From Glebionis coronaria (Eukaryota > Streptophyta > Magnoliopsida > Asterales > Asteraceae), in contig CM046875.1 of assembly GCA_025667525.1 (NCBI GenBank), positions 285,094,140 through 285,158,139 of the forward strand: DNA of 64,000 nt. Reading direction: 5' to 3'. A program made the translations under genes and the position numbers. Under the pieces are notes generated by a model. The model was not told where the DNA came from, did no database searches, and saw only the letters and a list, made by a program, of their open reading frames with translations. Shown one piece after another: positions 1 through 12,900 of the stretch; the first letter of the stretch is position 1, and the number at the start of each line of letters is the position of its first letter.

Positions 1-2200
<2,200 letters not shown>

Positions 2201-3754
2201 TGATTTCCGGTTAATTGTGTGAGATCAGTTGTTCTTGGTGAAACAAATATTTTTGGTTTTGGTAAAATAAATGAGCAAGACTGAATAATAAATGACGAGA
2301 AACTAATACTAAAACAAGGTAAAATGTAAACGGTGCGATATTTAAAACTTTAAAATTAAATGACGAGAAATGAAAGGACGTAAAATTAAATCGTGGCGAA
2401 AAATAAATTGCGAGGAAATTAAAAGGTAAATAAAGTGAATGATGCAAATAAAAAATTAAACTAAAAGGAAAGCAAATAAAATTTCAAATAAAGAAAAAGG
2501 TGAGAAAAATAGAGCTTGAAAATAACAGACAAAAAAAACTAAAAAAGAAAAACCAAAAAAAGAAAACTTGACAGAAACCTTCATTCGGAAGTTTAAAACT
2601 TCCGAATGAACTGGCTTGATCCGGAACTTCTAATGTTCCGGATGAAGCTTCCTTCATTCGGAACTTTTGAACTTCCGGATGAAGAAGTATTCATTCGGAA
2701 CTTTTGGACTTCCGGGTGAAGGAGTATTCATTCGGAACTTTTGACTTCCGGATGAAGCTTGCTTCATTCGGAACTTTTAAACTTCCGGATGAAGCTTGCT
2801 TCATTCGGAACTTTTAACTTCCGAATGAAGCACTTGATCCGGAACTTTATAGACTTCCGAATGAAGGACTCTTGATCCGGAAGTTCTGGGAAATGATAAG
2901 ATACAGAAACAATGAACCCGAAGAACAGGGGAGATACAGTAACGACAACCAATCCTCAAATTAATCAAAATCAAACCAAAGATTAAAACAAAACAACCAA
3001 CAAGCATCAACTAACAATAATCAATCAAAACAAATCATCAAAACTAACAAACATAACCAAATCAATCAAAACACACTTGATTAAAATCATAAAAATTCAA
3101 GATCATGAACAATGAAGATAAAGAACAAATCAAACAAGAAAGGAGGAAGATGATAAATGAAAAGCTTAATTAAAAAGTACGGATTCAATAACAAAAGCTT
3201 AAACACAAATTAATCTAGAGAGAGAAAGCACAAATCTAGAGAGAGAAACTACCTACTCCTAATCTAATCCTAAAACTAACCAACCCCCTCACAACAAGTG
3301 AGGGTGGTATTTATGGGAGAGGGGAGTGGTTGGTGGCTTCCTCTTTCTTTCTTTCTTGGTCCTCGGTCTTTCAGTCTTCTTAAATTCTTCGACTTTTAAG
3401 ACTTCGTCTCGGGATTTCTATGAACTCGTCTTGTAATTTTCTTCATAAATTAGACCTGAGTTCTTCGACTTTATTAAACTTTCGTCTTTGGACTTTTTCT
3501 TCGATAAATCTTCAGAATTGGTCTTGGACTTCCGTTCTTTTTCCACTTTTGATCTTTCGACTTCGTCTTTTGTCTTTTTCTTCAATAAAAGCCCGTAAAA
3601 GCCGTGTTTTCTCCACTTTTCTCCTTCTCGACCCTGAAACACAATAAAAACACAAACCACGCATAATTCCACCATTTACGACATAAAATATACGTTTAGG
3701 TCCCGTTTTAATGTAATTAAGTGGTAGAAAAGATGGGTGTTTTCACACCTATCA
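2201..3754 (-). repeat. nAth-N 3' LTR
   Basis: 1554-bp direct repeat partner of 7592-9145. On the minus strand it begins TGATAGGTGTGAAAACACCC, almost the same as the Ath-G LTR start. Positions 2580-2890 hold a dense array of TTCCGAAT, TTCCGGAT and ATTCGGAA words, including a perfect 15-bp-arm inverted repeat at 2580-2610. A TATA-like motif lies at about 3307-3317 (minus). Confidence 0.93.
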
Positions 3755-5624
3755 AATCCCCTACACTTAACCATTGCAATGCCCTCATGCAATGCTTAGT
3801 GATAAAGCAAGGTTTACACTTTCCATCATAATCAACCTACCTTGGCCTTTATTAAACAACTAAGGAAAATAAAAAAGATAGAAAATAGCAAGATGCAACA
3901 AGGAAGAAACATGTAAAGAAATCTAAGACTTACATTAGGGCTTGTGTGTCATGAATGTTTATCACCCTCAAGTTTCACGTTCCCCATGCCAAGCTTAAAA
4001 ACAAGATCATTGTTAGTACAAGTTAGCATAACAAACATTTACTCATGCGGTTCAATTAATCACTTAAACTCCCTTATTCCTTTGGGTATCTCTTATATTT
4101 TATTGATGTCTTGAATGATCACGAGGATGCATTGTTGACTTATTTCGATAATTTATTAAGGCTGAAAGCAAAGTAGGACGATTTGATCAATAGTTAGCTA
4201 AAGGACAAAATCTCTTAAAACTGCTTCTCGGGATATCAAAAAGTTCATATCTTGGCATAACTTGGTTCACGATTTGAGACCTTTCTCGGGCCGATATTTG
4301 GCATGTACTTCATACTTCATATCTTGAGAGACGTGCTTGGGATAATGGTCTTCTCATCGTTCATAGAGTTTCTTCACTTGGAGACTTTTGAGAGGTACTC
4401 CAACTTTGTTGACCACGACTTCATGATTATTTCTTCAATCTCTATTTGGGATTTTGAGATACAACGATCCGCCTCCTTTTCGGACTTGGATCTATTTATC
4501 CTCATACCTTGTTAGGGTCTTTTCGGATAGACTTCTCCATGATCTTTATGGGAATTGATTGCTTTTCGTCGTGAGTCTTGATCCTTCATATTGATTTCGG
4601 GAATAATGCTTTTCACATCACTTTGGATCTTCAGAAATAAAATGGAATCCTCATGCCTTGTTAGGGCCTTTTGGACTCGCCAATCTTCGCGCCCCGCTTC
4701 ATAAGTTATGCCTTGGCTATGAACTCTCGTCATTACCGAGCAACTTTTAAACGATCTTGGGCTAGAAGCTAAGTAACTTTTCAAATCGTACGACCTTACT
4801 TATTGCAGATATTTTATTAGCAAGTGATGGGAGAAAAAGATCATAATTAACTCACAAAAGTTAATGAGAGAATACCAAACTTGTAACCAACTCTATCATT
4901 TCTCGTTCTCCACAATTTAAAATCTCAAGGAATGAGACTCGTGGATGCTTAGCCTAATAAACCAATTAAGGTCTACATGGTTAAGGATACTAGCTAGAGT
5001 GAACTTGGATAAGTAAACTCGGGTTGAGTCAAAATATTCACAACGGGCCTAATATATCTAAGATAACTAAACTTGTTAAAACCATTTTATTAAAATAAGA
5101 GAAAAATAACAAAAATAAAGGGAACTACAACTAGGCCAAAATAGATTAAAATTTTTGAAAAATGTCGAAAAATCAAATTTTCCGGTTTAAATGAGGGCAA
5201 ATTCATGGAAAAGACCACTTAACTTCGATAGAAGTCCCCCTACACTTAAGATAAACATTGTCCTCAATGTTTAAGCATGTGGAAGTAAACTCCCCTACAC
5301 TTAGGACATTGTGCACGTTGTTTAAATCTCGCTAAGGAAGAGACAACTAAAGAGATTCCTATTTTAATATTGAGAAAATATAAAAAAGTGAATCGAAAAG
5401 AGTTTAGGATAGAACCGGGAAGAAGGGAACACGGAATCACGGTTCGTCAAAAGTCATCAAGAGTGTGTCTTTGAAGCTCTAATCCCTGCATATGATAAGA
5501 AATAGAACAAGAAACACCACGGGGCTCCCCCTACACTTATGGTAAAGATAGATAGATAATTGGGTTGCCTCCCAAAAAGCGCTTGTTTTTGTTGACCGAG
5601 TCACGAGCCTGACTCGTCCCCGAA
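3755..5624 (-). other. nAth-N 3' noncoding region with PPT and conserved Athila blocks
   Basis: Long noncoding stretch between the acidic ORF and the 3' LTR. The polypurine tract next to the LTR (3757-3770, minus AAGTGTAGGGGAT) is repeated at 5234-5250, 5290-5305 and 5525-5540. Blocks at about 3768-3796, 3990-4030 and 4881-4914 are also present in Ath-G and Ath-E. Positions 4210-4790 align closely with Ath-G 50980-51560. One open frame there (4512-4784) is broken by a 1-bp difference in Ath-G, so I treat the block as noncoding. Confidence 0.75.
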
Positions 5625-6815
5625 TTAAATGGTCCATGGGGAAACCTCGAATGTGATACCGGGATCAAAGACCTTGTCCTCGTTCCCGGTGGACAGTAAC
5701 AAAGGAGCGGCGGGGGGATAAGTCTTGAATGGGAGAAAAACCCTTTCAACATACGAGAAGTATGTGAATTCAAGATCCACGGGAGGTGGGTTGGGTAAAG
5801 TAAGCACATTGTCCTCCCCCAAAGACAATAGATGCTGAGCAAGCGACAAAGCCGTATTGTTATCAATTAAAGCATAATCAATGTCACCTCCCGGGTCAAA
5901 GCACTCATCCTCCGTGATAGTGGCTAAAAGGGAGGATGGAAGGTGCTCGGGAGGGGGACTTGGGTCAATACTTTCCTGCAGCAAATTATCAAAAATAATG
6001 TCCCCCTCCGTGTCAGAGTCATCAATACCTGGAGGGATGGAGTGGATATCGATTTCTTCCAGCAATGAGTCATTATCTTCAACGGGAGGAATAGATGGAG
6101 GTAAAGACTTGGAAAGAGAAGGAGAAGTCAACGCTTCGATTTGAACAATAAGAAGGTGCACTTTCCGTAATCCATCGCGAAGAAGCACGTCTTCCACCTC
6201 ATCCACAAGATCATGTTCACCGGTGAACTGCTCGTAAACCGGAGAGAATAAATCGTCATTTTCTGCATCTCCCGGTGGAGATTGAGAAATTTCAAAAGTG
6301 AAATTCTCATAGCAGAGAGAAGAATCGTTATCACTAGGATCGACCTCGTCTGTAAGAGCAACGTCGTCCTCAGGCTCCATAGCAGGTAAGTCACAAACCT
6401 CATCATCTAATACTTTGTCGAGACCAACATCACTAAGCGCATGCAACGAATCTAGATCCTTAGACGCAGTAGGAACATCGAGAGTAGGAGCAACAGCTTC
6501 AGAAGATGAGTTGAAAGTGCATACAACATCATCATCATCATCATCATAATAGTATTGACGCACAAGCGAAGGGGTATAATCACTAAGATTAGATACTTGC
6601 TCTTGTTGCAGTCGCGTTTCCTCGTCCCTAAGTTCTTTAAGCAAAACAACGGCTTCTTGAAGTTGCAAAACAATGGAGTGTGTTTCTTCATTCAAGGTAG
6701 TGAGTTGTGGGTCAAGATTAATTTGCTGAGAGGATTGATGATTGAGGGTGTGATGTGGGGGCTCAAAATGTTGAAAACCTGAATTATAGCAAGGTTGTGG
6801 CTCATAGTTGTTCAT
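5625..6815 (-). CDS. nAth-N ORF2: acidic retroelement protein with FDPG repeats, unknown function
   Basis: 396 codons from the ATG at 6815; the frame is open back to 6854 with no earlier ATG. I do not recognise a catalytic domain. The N-terminal third has a short helical, Leu/Glu-rich stretch (around LQEAVVLLKELRDEE). It is followed by a run of six Asp, a long acidic Ser/Asp/Glu-rich middle and a Pro-rich C-terminal part. Two copies of a motif, EDECFDPGGD and NEDKVFDPGI, lie about 75 residues apart near the C-terminus, the second almost at the end. It starts 38 bp after ORF1 stops, in another frame. From memory, similar FDPG proteins occur as hypothetical proteins in Asteraceae transposon regions; I have not checked this. 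The frame is intact despite about 1% LTR divergence. Confidence 0.6.
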   Translation of the reverse strand: MNNYEPQPCYNSGFQHFEPPHHTLNHQSSQQINLDPQLTTLNEETHSIVLQLQEAVVLLKELRDEETRLQQEQVSNLSDYTPSLVRQYYYDDDDDDVVCTFNSSSEAVAPTLDVPTASKDLDSLHALSDVGLDKVLDDEVCDLPAMEPEDDVALTDEVDPSDNDSSLCYENFTFEISQSPPGDAENDDLFSPVYEQFTGEHDLVDEVEDVLLRDGLRKVHLLIVQIEALTSPSLSKSLPPSIPPVEDNDSLLEEIDIHSIPPGIDDSDTEGDIIFDNLLQESIDPSPPPEHLPSSLLATITEDECFDPGGDIDYALIDNNTALSLAQHLLSLGEDNVLTLPNPPPVDLEFTYFSYVERVFLPFKTYPPAAPLLLSTGNEDKVFDPGITFEVSPWTI

Positions 6816-6850
6816 CAGTTGAGAATAAAATTTCAGAAAAACGAAAAGAT

Positions 6851-7333
6851 TCAAAACCCAAATAATCGGGCTGTAGTACCTTGGTTAGAAACCGGGTTTG
6901 GTTCATAATAATCCATAAGTGAAGAAAACTGAGGACACGGATTTGGCTCATAACAATTCAGTGGTTTATAATAATAGGTATCGTGAGGACCCCCACAGTT
7001 GTTGCAAACCGGGTATGGAGAAAAATCAAGTGCATCTTGTGGATAGCTATTATCATTGTCATAATTGTACCCCGGTTCTTGCCCGTGTCTAGACGGGTAT
7101 TGAACCGGGCACGAAACATGCCAATGAGAATCGCTTCCACAATAGATGCACGGGGGAACAGGAGGAAGTGGGTTCAAAAAGGACGAATTAGTCGAGTTGC
7201 ACAAAGGACAAAATCCGAATAGGAATTGTGTATGGTCGAGATCGTTTCCACACCGCTCACATGTACACCATTGACAAGAGTTGTTCCCAGATAATTGTTT
7301 CCCACACCGGACGCAATGGACATAAAAATCCAT
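6851..7333 (-). CDS. nAth-N ORF1: double zinc-ribbon plus Gag-type zinc-knuckle protein
   Basis: 160 codons, first protein after the PBS, in the place where Athila elements carry gag. Cysteines 7/10, 20/23, 25/28 and 42/45 form four CxxC pairs, which suggests two zinc ribbons. Residues 62-75 are a canonical CX2CX4HX4C knuckle (C62, C65, H70, C75). Residues 110-117 repeat the Athila Gag signature CNNCGGPH, but the last cysteine expected five residues after the histidine is Tyr122. Ath-G has the matching motif CEICGGPHSYTTC. No Gag capsid domain is present. Likely role: nucleic-acid binding, perhaps RNA binding or packaging; this is inference. ORF2 begins shortly downstream in another frame. 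Confidence 0.65.
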   Translation of the reverse strand: MDFYVHCVRCGKQLSGNNSCQWCTCERCGNDLDHTQFLFGFCPLCNSTNSSFLNPLPPVPPCIYCGSDSHWHVSCPVQYPSRHGQEPGYNYDNDNSYPQDALDFSPYPVCNNCGGPHDTYYYKPLNCYEPNPCPQFSSLMDYYEPNPVSNQGTTARLFGF

Positions 7334-7517
7334 AAAGAAAGATAGATAAGCAAGAAGAATATTTTTGGTGCAAAACTTTGAAAAAGAAATGCTTTTTATG
7401 ATTTTTCAAATGTTTTTGGATTTTTGAAAAATTTTGACAAGAAAAATAACGTTCACAAGTGAACGGATCCCAAAATCCAACGCGTCACTGACAAAAAACC
7501 TTCAATCTTCACGAAAA

Positions 7518-7535
7518 GAGCCGGCAGCGGCGCCA
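7518..7535 (-). promoter_or_regulatory. nAth-N primer-binding site (tRNA-Asp type)
   Basis: Minus strand reads TGGCGCCGCTGCCGGCTC. It starts like the tRNA-Asp-complementary PBS typical of Athila elements and is identical to the Ath-G PBS at 44210-44227, including the unusual CTC end. Ath-E ends GGGGAG instead. It lies 56 bp inside the repeat end at 7592, farther than normal. Confidence 0.85.
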
Positions 7536-7591
7536 TTTTAATAAAATGATTTTACTAGTTGAAAAGTTCGTTTCTCGGTATCTCTTCGAAT

Positions 7592-9145
7592 TGATTTCCG
7601 GTTAATTGTGTGAGATCAGTTGTTCTTGGTGAAACAAATATTTTTGGTTTTGGTAAAATAAATGAGAAAGACTGAATAATAAATGACGAGAAACTAATAC
7701 TAAAACAAGGTAAAATGTAAACGGTGCGATATTTAAAACTTTAAAATTAAATGACGAGAAATGAAAGGACGTAAAATTAAATCGTGGCGAAAAATAAATT
7801 GCGAGGAAATTAAAAGGTAAATAAAGTGAATGATGCAAATCAAAAATTAAACTAAAAGGAAAGCAAATAAAATTTCAAATAAAGAAAAAGGTGAGAAAAA
7901 TAGAGCTTGAAAATAACAGACAAAAAAAACTTAAAAAGAAAAAACAAAAAAAGAAAACTTGACAGAAACCTTCATTCGGAAGTTTAAAACTTCCGAATGA
8001 ACTGGCTTGATCCGGAACTTCTAATGTTCCGGATGAAGCTTCCTTCATTCGGAACTTTTGAACTTCCGGATGAAGAAGTATTCATTCGGAACTTTTGGAC
8101 TTCCGGGTGAAGGAGTATTCATTCGGAACTTTTGACTTCCGGATGAAGCTTGCTTCATTCGGAACTTTTAAACTTCCGGATGAAGCTTGCTTCATTCGGA
8201 ACTTTTAACTTCCGAATAAAGCACTTGATCCGGAACTTTATAGACTTCCGAATGAAGGACTCTTGATCCGGAAGTTCTGGGAAATGATAAGATACAGAAA
8301 CAATGAACCCGAAGAACAGGGGAGATACAGTAACGACAACCAATCCTCAAATTAATCAAAATCAAACCAAAGATTAAAACAAAACAACCAACAAGCATCA
8401 ACTAACAATAATCAATCAAAACAAATCATCAAAACTAACAAACATAACCAAATCAATCAAAACCCACTTGATTAAAATCATAAAAATTTAAGATCATGAA
8501 CAATGAAGATAAAGAACAAATCAAACAAGAAAGGAGGAAGATGATAAATGAAAAGCTTAATTAAAAAGTACGGATTCAATAACAAAAGCTTAAACACAAA
8601 TTAATCTAGAGAGAGAAAGCACAAATCTAGAGAGAGAAACTACCTACTCCTAATCTAATCCTAAAACTAACCAACCCCCTCACAACAAGTGAGGGTGGTA
8701 TTTATAGGAGAGGGGAGTGGTTGGTGGCTTCCTCTTTCTTTCTTTCTTGGTCCTCGGTCTTTCAGTCTTCTTAAATTCTTCGACTTTTAAGACTTCGTCT
8801 CGGGATTTCTATGAACTCATCCTGTAATTTTCTTTATAAATTAGACCTGAGTTCTTCGACTTTATTAAACTTTCGCCTTTGGACTTTTTATTCGATAAAT
8901 CTTCAGAATTGGTCTTGGACTTCCGTTCTTTTTCCACTTTTGATCTTTCGACTTCGTCTTTTATCTTTTTCTTCAATAAAAGCCCGTAAATGCCGTGTTT
9001 TCTCCACTTTTCACCTTCTCGACCCTGAAACACAATAAAAACACAAACCACGCATAATTCCGCCATTTACGACATAAAATATACGTTTAGGTTCCGTTTT
9101 AATGTAATTAAGTGGTAGAAAAGATGGGTGTTTTCACACCTATCA
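7592..9145 (-). repeat. nAth-N 5' LTR
   Basis: Upstream LTR in the element's own orientation, equal in length to 2201-3754. It carries the same TTCCG/CGGAA array (7971-8280) and inverted repeat (7971-8001). A 45-bp stretch, 7547-7591, between this repeat and the PBS begins with another TGATTTT and is absent from the other LTR. Confidence 0.93.
8697..8708 (-). promoter_or_regulatory. TATA box of nAth-N 5' LTR
   Basis: Minus strand reads CTATAAATACC in the middle of the LTR, the usual place for the Pol II promoter at the U3/R boundary. The TTCCG array lies downstream of it and would be part of the transcript leader. Confidence 0.5.
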
Positions 9146-9150
9146 AGTGG

Positions 9151-9928
9151 TAAGCGAATTAAGCGTGATTATTGTGACGGCACACTGTTTTAGATGGGAT
9201 AAGGAAATACGGGTTAGCTACCTGATATATGTTATAGAAAGGTAACAATGTCATGCGGCTTATAATAATCCAATAATGAAAATACTGATATACGAATTGA
9301 ATTATAATATATTTCCTGACTAGCAATACGGGGTCTTATTACTGATATTATGTTCGTGTATTGGTTTTACATAACCATTTTCATATAACGGTTTTTATTA
9401 AACTCTATACAACGTTATAAAACGTATTGTATGATGTTTTACGACAATGGTTCGTATAATGGTTTTGAAGGCAAAAGCCTATATTATGATTTACGACAAA
9501 GATTCGTATAAAATGTTTTTGGCCTATTTTATAGCCTACGACCAAGAATTGTACAAAATGATTTTTGGTAATGATTATATACCGGTGATATATACATATT
9601 AATGGTTTTTATTAAACTCTATGAATTCACTCGGCGTTTTCGCTGACTTTTTAACATATTTTATCTCAGGTACTTGAAGGTAATTCTAGGGAAGACGACA
9701 AGAATTTATGGCCCACATTCAAATAAAAATTTCCATCCAAATGTTTTGTAAATTTGTATGATATACTATGACCTGAGGACCTATGTAATTTGATATTCAT
9801 GAATGGAAAATGCTTTATTATTAAACGACGCGATTTTTAAGCGTTGTCTATGATTTGAGTAATGTGTTATCCCGTAACACCAACGTCTCTTCTGCTGAAC
9901 TAAAGTATGAATATTTGGGGGTGTTACA
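9151..9928 (+). repeat. Gyp-A 5' LTR, last part
   Basis: Resumes directly after the AGTGG duplication of nAth-N. It ends in GGGGGTGTTACA, the mirror of the TGTAACA/TGTGACA starts at 55931 and 15258, and is followed at once by a PBS. No gene is seen here. Confidence 0.8.
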
Positions 9929-9929
9929 G

Positions 9930-9944
9930 TTTGGTACCAGAGCT
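9930..9944 (+). promoter_or_regulatory. Gyp-A primer-binding site (tRNA-Met type)
   Basis: TTTGGTACCAGAGCT follows the LTR end by one base. It differs at one position from the common plant retrotransposon PBS TGGTATCAGAGC, complementary to initiator tRNA-Met. Confidence 0.8.
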
Positions 9945-12900
9945 CTCGTTGTAGAGAATGAAAGATTTTTAAAACCAAGGTTTTGAATAAAACATTTCAA
10001 AAACCTTTTAACTATAAACATTTTACTCAAAATATTTAAAAATATTTTGATTACATGATTATTTGATGATTATTTTAATACTTATACGAAGTATTTATAC
10101 GACGTAGATTGTCACAAGAAACCCTAACTCCCCAAGCAAATTAATCGAAGCTAGTCCTGTAGGAAATCTAGCTATCCTAGATCTAAACCAAGTTGTGGAT
10201 ATTTATGATTAAAAAAAATCATTGATATTCGTAGAAATGTTGATATTAGTTGATTATGATCTTGAAGAAGAATTGGCAAGATTAAATCTGATATCGATGT
10301 CATGACGAGCTTTCCTTATAGAGTGTAGTTTGACAAAACCTTACCACCTAGAAAGCTGTCATCTGAATTGGTGTCACCCAATTCTTAATTTGAAATCGAA
10401 AGGGTAAATGTTGCACTTGAGGCTGTCATTGGAACCATTACCCAAAAGCCTCATGCCACTAGTATCTTTCCGAGAAGTCTAATTGAATGTGTGAGTCATT
10501 TCATACTAGTGACTCATTTGATAATTATTGTTGTAAGAGATATAGGATTAGAAATTCAGTGTTGTGCATATCGAGATGTTATTGCCCTTCCAAGGTCTAA
10601 GAATAAGGTTGAAAGTATTGGAGAATGAGGTAGGATATCACATTAAGTATAAGTTGGGTGAAACTTGAATAAAGTCAACTTTAATTCGTATGGAATACGA
10701 GATTGTTAAGAGGAAGTCGTTAAGTCCTATGGTTGAATTATAAAGTTTTAAATGATTGTTGGTTCGCGTTAAGGTTTGTTCCTAGGCCATTGTCCAATGA
10801 CGAGGATGCCCAGTGTCCAAGAAATAAATTGAAGAAATCTTTTTCTGAATTGGGACCGATGGATCTTCCAGGACAGGTGGAACACCTAATGACTCTTGTA
10901 GATTAGTATTCATTGTGGTATCTTTTAAAATTCCTAACTTAACTGAGACATTAGTTGGTAGGATGAGTCCTTAGAATTTTATGACATGGCGACACGTAAT
11001 GTGTTACGGTACAATTTTTTGACTTGTTTGTGATTAATGAGAAGACTACCCTTGATTGCTAAATCCTACATGTATCGATGTTATCTATCTTTTCTTGCTT
11101 CTTTCTGATGTTCGCATTAGTGATGCAACCATTGAACAAGTACTCATCTCGGTTGAGTCGTGTTGTAGATTCTTCTCTTTGTATTCATGAGTGCCATCGA
11201 GGTCATGAACCTCATGATTATTTGGCTAAGCTCATTTCCTATTATATTGTAGTTAAGTTCTTGGTGAACAACTTTTTATCACTCTTTTGCAAATCACTCA
11301 TTGTTTTTATAAGTTAAAACAGTATCCTTTGATAAAAAAGAAAATTTAATATTCATCACCATATGGATTATTTAAAGTGAGACTTATAAATAATCGTTAT
11401 CAAAATCAAGTTGTTTATGAAACACCTTGGAAAAATTTAATTGCTTCCATAACGAAGAACATCTCTGTAGATTCATTTGATTTTTATTTCATGATTAAGC
11501 ATGAATATATATATTTTAAACATGATGACAAAGTTTTGACGAACTGAGTATTGCATCGTTAATCCTAAAATTGTATATAGTTGCGCGCCTACGTACAATT
11601 TGGAAGGGACCATGCAAGGCTGATTAGTAGTCACCACGAAATTGTTAATAAACATTACATTTTTGTAATTGTGAAAGGTTGAATTTTTATGAGATCTGTA
11701 AGAAGTGCAAAATATTGACATATTGTTAGGGACACCTACATATGTGCCCGTACCATTTATTTTTCTGAATCGAATTTACTCATCTGTGGAAATTGTCTTA
11801 TTTGACAATTGACCTCCCCTTCTCGTCCAATTCTCTCGTTATAAGATTCTTTGGAAACTTTACTAATTATCGAGTGTAAATACCCGAATGGGTGTATCGG
11901 CGTTCCTATCATTTCTTTGATTAGATTCCATTGGAATGACATGGGTAACGATCCGAGGTGCTTTCGAATGCGTACTCAAATCATGAAAACATGGGATATA
12001 TTCATATTCGTTAATTTTTTCGTCTTTATCTGATTTGAAATTCTCTCGCGTAAATTATGCGTTGACCTTACTCTTTTAATGTTAGCTATGTCTCCATATA
12101 TCCTTGATTTGTGAAGGATTACGAGTAATTCTTAGTCTTTTGAGAAGTTCTCATCTTATCAACAGTAATGAAACTGGAAAGTTGGTAGTGCCATTAGAAT
12201 GGATTGGTTGATTATGACATGATGTCATTGTCCAAATTGATGGGAACTTCAGTTGAATTCCCCTAAAAGATAAGATGTTGATTATCAAAGGTGATTTAAA
12301 TAATTTCCGATGGATGACCGTATCCTTCATTTGGGCTTGAAATTATACCACGAATGGTTATGAACTAGTCATAGATCTTGTAATCTGAAAAGAACCTAAA
12401 GTGAATTTATTAAAAGATGTTCCTGTTATCTGAGACTTTCTGAGGTATTTGCTGATGAATTACCTAGACTTCTGCCAATAAGGCAAGTTGAATTTGGTAT
12501 TGATTATATTCCCGGTGCTGCACCTGTGGCATGTGCACTATACGTCAGCACCATCGGAATCGAAAAATTTACCGTACAACTGAGAGAGTTGTCGGAGAAA
12601 GATTGTATTTTACCGAGCTCGTCATCATGAAGAGCTATGGTGTTATCATTCCTTATATTTATGGATTACTGTGAACTGAATAAATTGACGATCAAAATTG
12701 ATATCCATTATCCAAGATGAAAGATTTGTTCGATCATTTACAAGGTTCTAGCGTATATTCAAAAAATTGATCTACGGCATGGTTATCATCAACTTCGCGT
12801 CCGCAAAGAAGATTACCTATTCCAATCACTACATCCAGAACTTGTAATGAACATTATGAGTTTCATGTGATGTCGTTTGGATTGACCAATACACATGTAG

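Larger units (their letters stand above)
2201..9145 (-). mobile_element. nAth-N: non-autonomous Athila-like LTR retrotransposon
   Basis: Complete element in minus orientation with two 1554-bp direct repeats (2201-3754 and 7592-9145) that begin TGAT and end ATCA. It is flanked by a perfect 5-bp target duplication AGTGG (2196-2200 and 9146-9150). On the minus strand the order is 5' LTR, primer-binding site, a cysteine-rich ORF, an acidic ORF, about 1.9 kb of 3' noncoding sequence, polypurine tract, 3' LTR. There is no protease, reverse transcriptase, RNase H or integrase, so movement must have depended on enzymes supplied in trans. The LTR start, the PBS variant, the PPT and much of the 3' noncoding region match Ath-G (42683-53547). 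The LTRs differ at roughly 17-18 sites (about 1.1%, by eye). Confidence 0.9.

Noticed and set aside
4512..4784. 90-codon minus frame conserved in Ath-G (51036-51227), possible env-like relic
   Set aside because: A 1-bp length difference changes the frame in Ath-G, and similarity is as high outside the frame. Conserved DNA block, not a protein.
5537..5866. 109-codon minus frame overlapping the end of nAth-N ORF2
   Set aside because: Shadow of ORF2 in another frame; no motif of its own.
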